From positions 45,163 through 109,162 of the forward strand of contig JAURVB010014087.1 of the NCBI GenBank assembly GCA_033002965.1: DNA of 64,000 nucleotides, read 5' to 3'. The translations under genes and the position numbers were made by a program. Under the pieces are notes generated by a model, which worked only from the letters and a program-made list of their open reading frames with translations, was not told where the DNA came from and did no database searches. The number at the start of each line of letters is the position of its first letter. The stretch's first letter is position 1. Positions 54,401 to 64,000 of this stretch are shown here, piece by piece. The stretch comes from Piper betle (taxonomy: Eukaryota > Streptophyta > Magnoliopsida > Piperales > Piperaceae).

Positions 54401-57400
54401 GCATGCGGTAAATGTACTTGTTTAATGTATAGAAACAATGGAAGATCTGATGTCTTTCTTGGGCGTTGTGCTTATTCATGTACAAATTAAACAAAGCTGG
54501 CTAGTATTCAAATAAATAAATAAACGCAAGCCAAGCGTGTAGGTCTCACAATGCACATGTACATACTGTTCCTAGTGGTTTCAATCATGAAAAATGATTT
54601 ACTTCTCATTTACGTCATCCAAGATATTTGCTAACTTGAATTGCAACGTCAATCTATGTGACTACATCTGTATGGGAATGTTGTATATGTAGATAGGAAC
54701 CGAAGCATGAAATGATGGTCATAGATCATCCCTTCGAAAGGAGTGATCAGTGTTGAAGATTTACTAAATTCACTACTACATAGAATGCTCTACCCCTCAT
54801 GAAGCCCAAGACCTCCCTGCTTGATACTAGATATGAGAATATTATAGTCTACCACCGCAAAGGGAATCTTAGCCTCAGAACATTCTTATTAGTGTGGTTC
54901 TCTGATTGTTTATATGATTTGTATTTAATGAAGCACAAACTCAACTTGATCTGCAAGGATCATTCATGGTGGCTAACCAGCGTTGATGGTGCCTGTTGAG
55001 TCATTGACATATATGAGTTAGTTTCAATATGAGATCAGTTTTGTGTATATTTGGTTGTTTCCATGTTAGTTAGGAAGTTAGGATTATTTAGAGATATGGG
55101 TGTTATATGCTTAACTCCGCCAATGCTTGTGCATTGCCTGTCCTAAGCCCGGATAAAGGAGGAGGGTTGGCGTTAGGAAGGGCAACTGACCATCAAAAAT
55201 TTTGTCATTTGTAATGACATGTATTCCTAATTTAGGGTCCATACCCTTGACAACCTTTGGGTACTAGGTGGAACTTTTTATAAATAAAGGCATTAGGTGA
55301 TGGGGTAGATTTATTGAGGTGAGGAGTACACCTATTTCCTCCTAGTCCTTTTTCTCCTGCCTTAATAATTTCTACATAGTATTAGAGCCAACCCACTAAT
55401 TATGGGCACATTCTCTAAGCACATTTGCCATACCTGTCTTGGGGCCCAAAACAGGCGCGGATGGAGGATTTCGACCATGTTTATAAATTGCCCAAAAAGA
55501 GGCAAACCCAAAAGAGGCGCGAACGTGAGTCCACATGCAAAGCCCAACGGACTTGCACATATAGGGGTGTGTTAGAATAATCCCAACATCTCTATATGAG
55601 ATGGGTGGCCACTTGTATATATGTGGTTTCCTCCACCTTCCAAAGTGACTAGTCATTTTGGATAGAAGCTCATGGACCGACTTTATCAATGCCCTTGTCC
55701 ACTCTCACTTATAAGCCCAAGATGTTGTTGGTTTATATTGGACGTGGAATCATTACAATATATATGTTAACTTGTTCAAATATTTGTGCTTTTTACTTCA
55801 TAATGTGGTTCCTGACTGGTACTGCACTAAGTGTTTGGTGATCCCACCTTTTTTATGCTGTGTGCCTCTAATTTGTTTCCCATGGACTACTTTGCTACAT
55901 GATTATCTGTTTTCTATGTGACGTTTTCTTTTTCAATTCAACAGGTACAACTTTTTGGATAGGATGTGTGGCTTGACATCCTTGTTCAAGATTCCTGGCT
56001 TGTCTTCTGCAGAGGACTGTCCAAAGATCATTGAAACTTCTCGCCCATATGCATTTCCTGGTTTTGATGTATATATAATTCCTAGTCAAACTCGTGGCCA
56101 GGTCTTAAAAATTATGGATGGGAATACAGTCCTTGTTCGGTGGCAGGTAAATGACATTTATTTTGTAACTTTAGCTCTTTAAAAGCTGGTTTTGTGGTAA
56201 AGAGTTGATCATCTTTTTGTTGATACCATGTTTTACCTTTGTTTAGATATGTATTAGAAAATGGTGAAGCGTGTTTTTTATGGCTTCTTGATTTGATGAA
56301 AAACTGTCATTAGATATTGTCATATTCATAATGAAATCATGTCAAGGTTTTGTTTTTTTACATTTGAACAGTCATTGTGTTCATACAAGGGCAACAACAT
56401 TGGAAGGGGGCAATTGGTGGAATGAGTAGCTCCAGGGAAATGTTTTGAGGATTTTGTAGTTCTTTTTTGTGAATGCTGAGTGTCATGCCTGATTACATGT
56501 GATGCAAAGTAATTTACTTATATTGTGCGAAAAAAGATGTATAGTATCTGCACAATCATTTACAACATGGTTCAGTCTGGTTAGTTTTTTGGACCAGGTT
56601 TATTAGCTGTCATTGTGTTTTTGAACTCGGTGATTGGAAATGTGGTGAGAGGAAGAAGGTGGTGGGCAGGTTGAAATTGTCTTGGAGTCGGTATCAAGAG
56701 GGTTCCATTTGAGTTGGCACCAGGGAAGGATAAAGTCACCAATGTCAACTGAATGTGGTGGTATTATCTGCATTACCCAGTTTCTTGTTTGGTCTGAGAC
56801 ACTCAGTGTTTGACAGACAATCCTTTGGTTGAATTTTGACGAATCTTTTTTCTCAATATCTTTGTTTTCCATTAAACCTGAGACTTTAAATCCTCACTGT
56901 ATTTTTGCCTCTCTACACCTTTTCCCATAATGTCAATACCACCACATAGTAGTATTTATAGTGTGTTTCTTGCTGTCAGCCATGTTTTAGTCATTGTTTG
57001 AAGCTTCTTTAAACTTGTATATAAATGTTTCCACTTGCCAGTTAAAGCAATGGTACAACCGTACAAGTACTCCTTTGCTTTCTTTCTTGTACTTAATCGG
57101 TCGTTCCATCTTTATTTCTGATGCGAAAACTATTAAATTCGGTCTATAGGAGGAGAATGACTAGCTTTGAAACAATTTGCACTGGAGTCTTTTTCTTTCA
57201 GTCTTTCGGATGTAACTGCTCAAGTGCCCTTGTTTATTTTTGATTTGTTATCTTTGTTTGCACTGGAGTTTTGATTTAATTTGATCCCCCCCCTCCCCCT
57301 CCTTTGTTGTAAGCAAATACTTGAGGAGAACCATGGCATAACTGGTAAGGGTTGTTGTTTTGCAAAATTCAGGGTAAGGCTGTGTGCAACAGACCTTTTG

Positions 57401-60400
57401 TGGATTGACCCTTCCCCTGGCCCACGTGCAGGAGTCTTTGTACACCTGGCTGCCTTTGTATTGTTGGATGCATATATTGTTTTTTTTCTCGCATTTTTTT
57501 GTTGGATTCAATTGTTGTTGGTAGTATGTTATCTGATTTTCTCTTATCAAATGTTCTTAGCACAAGCAATCAGGCATTTACATCCTTCTCCTGACTTTAG
57601 TCTGGGATCTTCATCGGAGTCACTATGAAGAAGTATCTGTAATCCTTGACCTTCTACATCGACTAATGTCAATGAACATGGTAATTTCTGTTTTTTTACA
57701 TATGAGGATTATGCTACTGTTCGTCTTTGCTGCATTTGTAGTATTATAGGGATCAAAATAGGAGTTATGGTGGGTTCTTACCTCAAGTTAGTCTTTTATT
57801 ATTATCGCCTGAATCTATGAATATTGTGAATCAGACTTTCTGAGAAGGTGTTTATTTTATTTTATTTAAAATTTCTGAGAAAAAGGTGGGTTTTTGTCAG
57901 CAACAGGTGTAAGTTCTGTTGTGCTCTGATTGATACTTGTAGATACTGCTTCCTTTTTTATTAGTAATAAAAAAATATGGGAAAGACTGGCTGTTTCCTT
58001 TGGTGAGTTTTAATTGAAACTTTACCTGGTAAAGAAAATGGAAAGATGTACACATAATGTGGATATAGAGTACTTGCATGAAACAGAATGTGAGGCTAGC
58101 ATCTTCTTTGCAGTTAATTTGTATATATCTGGGATGATTGTGCAAATTAGCCAGATTGGGTTTCTACTCAATTCCATGAGAATAGGAATCTGTTTAATTC
58201 ATCTGATTTTCAAAGGATGCATTGTGCAGGCATTTTGCTTTTGCTTTGCTGAATGTCAATAATTCAGTGGATGCTATGTCCATTGCTAGACTTATGCAGA
58301 ATATTCCCTGGTGTGTACTGTGTACATGGGAGCGTGTATTTTATTTTCTGACAAGATATTTTGGGTAATATTATGACATGTTTACTTCTTCTTTTCTTTG
58401 CAGCTTTGACTTTGCAAGTATTGTTTGCATTGTGTTTAGCAATGTAGCTGTTGGTGATTCCAATGTGGGATTGATGTCTACCTGTATCAGTATATTGTCA
58501 GAATTGCTTCAGTGGTTAGTTATTTTGCGTTGATTTAATCGGCTTTATTGCAGTCTTCATAGCAGATTTCTGTGGTTCACTGGGTTTTGTTTATCTTTAT
58601 TTCTCATGCTGTTGCTTCATGATTGTTTAATTGTTTTTGGGATAGAAATATCTGATTGTATCTACTGCTATTGCAGTTCACCTCTTTACATTGCTGAAGT
58701 AGTCCAGAGAACTAATATCCTGGATTTAGGTGCCAGTATTACCTCGAGGTGTGCCCTTATCTACAATTCAAGTTTTGTTGTTTAAATTTCATGTTTATAT
58801 AAATTGGTTTTCTTAGTTGTACATTTAATTTCAAGCATAATATAATCATGCCTTGTAGAGTTCTAGTTAAATTTTTATTTTTGTAGATGTAATAGGTTGG
58901 GCTGAGTTTTTGAGATTTTCTTTTTTGTCTTGACTGTCATAAGATTCAATTTGTGGTTAAAATTTATGTCACCATTATCACAGCCTAGCTGGCATAAGTT
59001 GTTGATAATGATGATTTTATTAGGTAAGTTGATATAATCCTTGACATTGAGTATTGTCATTGGTGGTACATGGAGTCTTGTGGTATATAATTTTGTGATC
59101 TGTTCTTTTCTTTTGCTGAAAAAATTGATCATGATGAGTAATATTTGTTTTTATCTTTTCTTCCTGCAGTGGGGTCTGGATGCCTCCTGGAAGACTTGCA
59201 AAATTTCTTATGATTGATTGTGAGCAGTCTGAAGACTGCTGCTCATTAACCATATCCGGTAGCCTTTATTCTCTTTATAATATTTAAAAAATCCAGCTTT
59301 GACTTGTACGAGCATATTCTGATCCATCTGATTGAAATGTGTGTAGTATCTTGTTTGTCACAGTTAAAGTTGGAAACAAGACTGTTGATGTAAGACAAAG
59401 TAGAACATGAGGCTATGTTACCCAGTTATTTACAATTTTCATATTTTCTATACATTGTATTGAAAAGCCAATATTTTTAAGCAAAAGCTAATAAAGTGTA
59501 AAGACCAATTTGAGCAATTTCTTAAGAGCACTAAAATTAATTCAGCAAAATACAATAAAAAAGTTTCGAACTGAAATAGAACTCGTAGTGTAGAATTGTT
59601 AAAATAAGAAGATTTTGTAAAAGACTAATTCCTAATCGAAGACCATCAAACATGACATGCACCGTGTAAATTTTAGATGGTCTAACTACTTGTCCTAAAA
59701 GCTCAAGCTATTAAGAAAGGGAACCACATAATATTTACTTAACACTCCCCTTCCCATGCAAACAAATTTTTAAGGCTTAGCGTGTGGACAAACATGGGCA
59801 AATAATCCTTTGGGCACAATATGAGGCAAATTAATATTCTTCTAGTTCTGATACTATGTAAATTTTAGATGGTCTAACCAATTGTCACATTAGCTTAAAC
59901 TGTTAGGAAAGAGAACTACTAAATATTTATTTCATCACACTGCATAGAAAGTGCATGATTGAAATCATAGATCAGTGGAAGTCTGGAGGGGGATGAAAAT
60001 GTTATGTAGAGCTTCACATGAAGTTGAAGTTTATTGCATGCTTCATGCTTGTTACTATTTTGAATAGAACGGAAGATGCTGTTTTTCCACTATATTTTTT
60101 TCATGAATATGTTCTGTGGAAATGCCCTTATTGTGACCCATGCAAATACTTTCTTTCACAGTGCTTAGTTTTATTCGAAAGCTCATAGAAGCTGGAGTGG
60201 AGGATGATATGGTACATTCTCTTGTTGTGTTCTCTTTGCAATATGTGTTAATTGATCATGAACACTGGAAATTTAAAGTGCCACATGCTCGTTGGAAAGT
60301 GACACTCAAGGTATGTTTGTGGCGTTATATTTCTTTGTTGTTATGCATCTGGGGCTTATGTTAACCTTTTGCATTCTTGTGGATTTCAATTTTTTTGAAG

Positions 60401-63400
60401 GTAGCCCTTAAAATTTCTATTTTTGATCCCTTATTATGATCCTGCCTTAGTGTTGCTAAGTTACGAATTTGATGGCAAAAGTTGGAGGTTAACATATCAT
60501 CAATGCTTAAAAGCTGTGCATGTGCTTTTAGTGGCCTTGTTCTTGTTTTAGTCTTTTGTTTTTGCTTTGCCCATGCGGCAAGTCCCAAAGCAGCGAATGG
60601 CTTTCTGCCTAATGGTAGTTACAGAAAGAAATAGATTTTTGTCATTTTATCACGTCCTAGTTTATCACTTGTGGCTACTCTTGAGCTCATAAGAACTTAC
60701 GTTATACCTGTAAATCTAATCTCTAACAAAATTTCATTTTCCTTTCATCCTTTGCTAAATGGCATTGGCATTCTGAAGGTTGATTTATTACTAGTTCGTC
60801 CATGTTTTTGTTTAAGTGCAACTATTTGTGCAATGACACTTATTTAGTGGCATGACATAAATTTTTGTTGGTGTTTGTATATCCATCTCTTGAAGAATGG
60901 GAGCATTAACCTACTGGTCAAATATTACTATGTTTAGCGGATCATGCCATGTGAGATGAGTTCATGCATAAAACCGTCATATGTGGAATTTGCATTGGTG
61001 ATCGTACCCTCTAGGACTTAAAAGAGTCTTTTTTCATGTCTCTTTGGGCATATAATGGTACTTGTATGATCTTGCCTTACATATCCTGGCTATTGGAATG
61101 GCTTAAAGTCACAAAACCTTGTGTCATATTGGTTTTTCCAATTGTTGTTGAAGGCATTGCTGAACTGGTGCAACAGTATAAAATTGCTTTTTAGCAATAT
61201 TAGGACTTTAAGTTACCATGATAAAAACACAGCTAAGCAATACCTTATCTCGAGTTCAGGAAATCTTCTCAGATTCTACAATTAATTTTGTTGTCTCCAT
61301 TCCCTAGAAATTGATCATCCATTGTTCCAGTTCATGGGCAGAAAATTTGTTATTTTATGTTGTAATAATTGTTTTGTTAAATCAGAAAGTAAATAACTTA
61401 ATGCTTTGGCTTAGGTACTGGAATTAATGAAGACATGCATTGATGTGATTCAAGACTCAAAAAGACTGGGCTTATTTGTTCACGATATTTTGCTCTTTGA
61501 TTCCTCAATTCATGACACACTGTTTAGGATGATGTGTGTAACTGCTCCTTCGTTAGAGGTTAGTCTGTAGAACAACTCTCTCTCAGTATTGGTGGGCATT
61601 TGTGGCTTCTTTCTCATTATTGCATCTTTGTGACGGCACTTGTTACTGGGATAATTTTCACAGGAGTTTTATGTTAGCCGTCAATTTGACTGGAAGGAGA
61701 TTGAAGGAGTGCAGCTCGCAATTATTTCTGTGCTAGATATTATCTATTCTATGCTTTCAAAGGTGGGTATTATAAACATGAATTTGATCAGTATCATGAT
61801 GGCTGTCTGGCTCTTGATTGTACTTTTTGGCATTTTTATTAACATATTTACTTTTATTAGATGTAAATGGTGGAACTTTTACATATCATGAAGGTGTGGA
61901 TGAGATCATTAATGAGTGTATGTCCTTTTTCAATTAACGATCGAAATTTTCCTTTTTAAAATCAGAAATTCTATGAAATTATCTAGCTGGCCATATTACC
62001 TTTCTGCACTATACTGCTCCTTGCCATGTTTTACATGGTCGAGTTTGTTCAATGTTAGTTTTTATTTAACATTGGTTTTCTACAAGCCTTCCCAAAATGT
62101 TCTCTTTTGGGTTGTGGAATCATTTTGTCACCCTACTTGGAATGTGATCTTGCCCAACACTTGCTGAGATCTTGTGAAGAATAAAAAAGAATTACAGCTC
62201 AGTGTGCTTTTAGCAAGAAGATCACCTAGATTGCACATCATTTTTTCTCATTTTTAATGGGTGATGAGTAGTTAGATGCATTCTATTTTGTTAGCTGTTT
62301 GATGTCAATAGACTAATTGTTGATGAACTGAGGGCGTAAAAAATGGGTTTCTTAATTCCAGTTTAGTATTATGACTTGTAGGCAAGTACTTTTCTCACCT
62401 TCTGATCCAAACCAATGTATCCTTGAAACACCAAGTCTGACCAATGTTTTTTTGTCTGTGTGTTTCAAGTTTTACTTTAATCCTTAGCTAATGAGGCATT
62501 CTTATCTGAAAACTGGTTGTTGAAATGTGATAGAATGGGACAACCCTGATGCCAATAACTAAAGATGATAAACAACGGTATGTGTTTGTCTTGGGCTTTA
62601 GCATGATTGTGCTGTTGGATAAGTTCAGAAGTGATATGATTCTTGATTTAATATGTTCCTTTTTTGAAGTGATGAACGTGGACAATGTGTTTATAGCATG
62701 TTTGTGCTGTTGGATAATTTTTCAGAAGTATATGATTCTTGATTTAATATGTTCCCTTATCAAATTGATGCAATGTGGACAATATGTTTATATCGTTTGT
62801 TTATTATGATAGCTAATCGTGTCAAACTCTCTTTTATTCTCACAGGATTACACAACAGATCTGTCAGCCTTTCACCAAGCACTTGTTTCGGCTACAACTA
62901 AACCCATGCCTATTCTGAAGGCTGTCATGTCATTGATTTCTTTTGTTCGTAATCCTGTATGTTCTACTCTGTCTACTATGTTCTCTTGCAGGAATAAGTG
63001 GGAATTATTAACTGCATACATGATTTTTTTATTCATAAAATAAGGGGAAATGTGCATGTTGGTTTGGCTTGGTTCATTGTTCTTACCTTAACTATCTGTT
63101 GTACATTTATTTAACACGGACTTTTTGTAATAGTATTTTCTGGTGTTTAACATTTTCCATGTACATTTAATATCCTTATGAATCTTTTTTTTGTGGACCT
63201 CAAATGTAGGATATACAAATGGGTGCTGTGAGAGTGCTTTCGATGTTATGCAGTATTTCAGAGAACATTTTCCTGATTACAGATGAAGCACAGGTACTAA
63301 AGAATGTTTTGTTTGTCTTTTGTCATGAAGATTGTTCATGTTCTTGGAAAATGATTGCCTTAGGGCAGAGTGAAAGGATTTCATGGCTAAGGAAAAGAGC

Positions 63401-64000
63401 TTCTGACATATGTTTTTTACTTCTAATAAATTAACATGGAGGGCTTCTCTATTTGTTCTGCGTTAATCTTATTTAGCTTTACTTCTGTATCAAATTTTCA
63501 GATAGCAGAGCTGAGGCAATCCATTCATAAAATTTTATGTGAAGATACAATATCCAATGAAGATCGTCTTATTGCAGTGTTCCAGATGTTAACGTCAGCG
63601 GCCATCTATCAGGTTTTATCTCTTTTTTGAAACAGCATTTTGAAAATGTTTGATTTGTTAATAATTATATTTTGATGATATAACATCAAATTATGACAAT
63701 GTTGCAGCCCCTTTTCCTGCTTGCCATATTCTCAGTTGACTCTGCAAACACTTCCGACATGAAACAACTGCACTTGGAAAGCACTTCTGACTCTTCAAAA
63801 ACTACAGAAAATGGCCTCTTGAACTTGTTGATGGAGCAAGTCAGGATGTCCGATGCTCTAATTCAGAGGTAATTTTCTAGCTTGAAGTCATTTTCAGCAA
63901 AAGCCTTTTTTGTGGCTTATCTTCTATGTTTAAAAATCTAAATGTATCAACACCTTTCACTCACCTCTCTTGTTGCACTATATTTTATTTCTTTTGAGAG
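48433..64000 (+). CDS. NUP188: Nucleoporin NUP188 (5' part; gene continues past the window)
   Basis: Large alpha-solenoid scaffold protein of the nuclear pore inner ring. Twenty-five coding exons in continuous phase, about 1007 residues: 48433-48585, 48655-48828, 49658-49753, 50346-50415, 50884-51005, 51693-51833, 51919-52076, 52182-52347, 52429-52527, 53220-53297, 53373-53432, 53973-54130, 55945-56146, 57561-57680, 58216-58310, 58404-58514, 58677-58748, 59170-59258, 60162-60310, 61415-61558, 61664-61762, 62846-62956, 63210-63293, 63502-63612, 63708-63868. Plant NUP188 landmarks: VDESLWWEPFESLL, LDEVQSYI, YYLERQCLLKC, ETNLVLDILFLAYYD, QLLLILIETLN, EIDHVAYVRQAF, SEFPFRS, AAECVYNFLD, NTVLVRWQ, ARWKVTLKV and GVQLAIISVLD. 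No frame break. Exon 5 could also start at 50878. Exon 7 has a weak donor (gtcctc). Plant homologues are near 1900-2000 residues, so about half is present; 63869-64000 is intron. Confidence 0.93.
49262..49590. mobile_element. MITE-like inverted-repeat element in NUP188 intron 2
   Basis: The left arm (from gagctacagctcatat at 49268, through catgagctacaac and ttagtgggcccac) mirrors the right arm (gtgggacccactaaaaaggt, then gaggtgcagctcatataagc, then gaggtgtagctc ending 49583). Arms are about 65 bases with moderate mismatch around an AT-rich centre. Length and structure fit a MITE. The target duplication was not resolved. Confidence 0.65.
54994..55376 (+). mobile_element. LTR-like segment followed by tRNA-iMet-type primer site, NUP188 intron 12
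   Basis: It begins TGTTGAG and ends TCTACA, followed at once by tagtattagagcc (55377-55389), a one- or two-change version of the plant primer-binding site tggtatcagagcc. The inside includes taagcccggataaaggagg, a common plant repeat word. The internal region is cut short: at 55570 a second LTR-like start, tgttagaataatcccaac, appears. This is a mosaic of Copia-type debris inside an intron. Confidence 0.5.
55570..55760 (+). mobile_element. Second LTR-like fragment in NUP188 intron 12
   Basis: The start tgttagaataatcccaac, followed by gagatgggtgg and acttataagcccaagatg, matches the usual beginning of plant Copia LTRs. The right boundary is not defined. Confidence 0.35.
57325..57480 (+). mobile_element. 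tRNA-derived SINE in NUP188 intron 13
   Basis: The head ccatggcataactggtaagg is an A-box-like tRNA start. The body, from agggtaaggctgtgtgcaac through gacccttcccctggcccac to cacctggctgccttt, is the conserved text of Au/TS-type plant SINEs. The B-box area is damaged. The T-rich 3' flank may be the tail. Confidence 0.7.
59660..59950 (-). mobile_element. LTR retrotransposon remnant in NUP188 intron 18
   Basis: Two direct copies of tgtaaattttagatggtcta (at about 59665 and 59858), each followed by similar text (aagctcaagctattaagaaa versus tagcttaaactgttaggaaa). The second is preceded by gttctgatactat, the reverse complement of a primer-binding site (atagtatcagaac). This shows a minus-oriented, internally deleted retroelement. 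Confidence 0.5.

Overview
This is plant nuclear DNA. It shows intron-rich genes with GT-AG junctions, plant-specific protein families (LAZ1, a five-finger CCCH ZFN protein, a CW-type zinc-finger protein, RecQsim, plant NUP188) and plant transposon debris (large LTRs, hAT, MULE, SINE and MITE remnants). It reads as an angiosperm; a non-grass monocot is possible, but the sequence does not settle this. Exon coordinates below were worked out by hand from splice sites, phase and family motifs.

Layout. 1-2210 is the right part of a large LTR. 2211-4280 is repeat mosaic, including a tRNA-Phe-like fragment. A ZFN-like CCCH gene runs on the minus strand (8649 to 5466) and LAZ1 runs on the minus strand (14834 to 10212). 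Divergent from LAZ1 is a short CW-type zinc-finger gene (16796-19510, plus). Then come a nearly complete 2.9-kb solo LTR (20550-23437), an intergenic stretch with repeats, and a decayed CW-gene copy (about 26930-31830). That copy carries two tandem units, each with an inverted duplication of the exon 4/intron 4 region. After another dispersed repeat and a stranded first exon of cytosolic methionyl-tRNA synthetase comes RecQsim (34981-42448, plus), followed by a tRNA-Gly(CCC)-like gene. 43.5-47.4 kb holds a dead MULE and a non-autonomous hAT with an exact 8-bp target-site duplication. The rest is the 5' half or so of NUP188 (48433 to beyond the right edge), whose introns hold a MITE-like inverted repeat, LTR debris and a SINE.

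The resident genes are unrelated housekeeping or regulatory loci: RNA-binding or transcriptional zinc finger, membrane/vacuolar trafficking and cell-death protein, chromatin reader, DNA helicase, nuclear pore scaffold. They do not form a pathway. The most unusual structure is the CW-gene pseudogene. It keeps the parent-like TATA/leader region and contains two long fold-back segments similar to the CW gene, which is the expected architecture of a hairpin-siRNA or young MIRNA locus. Three single-base frame breaks in otherwise well-conserved exons (one in ZFN, two in RecQsim) are also notable. They lie in or beside short base runs and may be assembly errors rather than biology.
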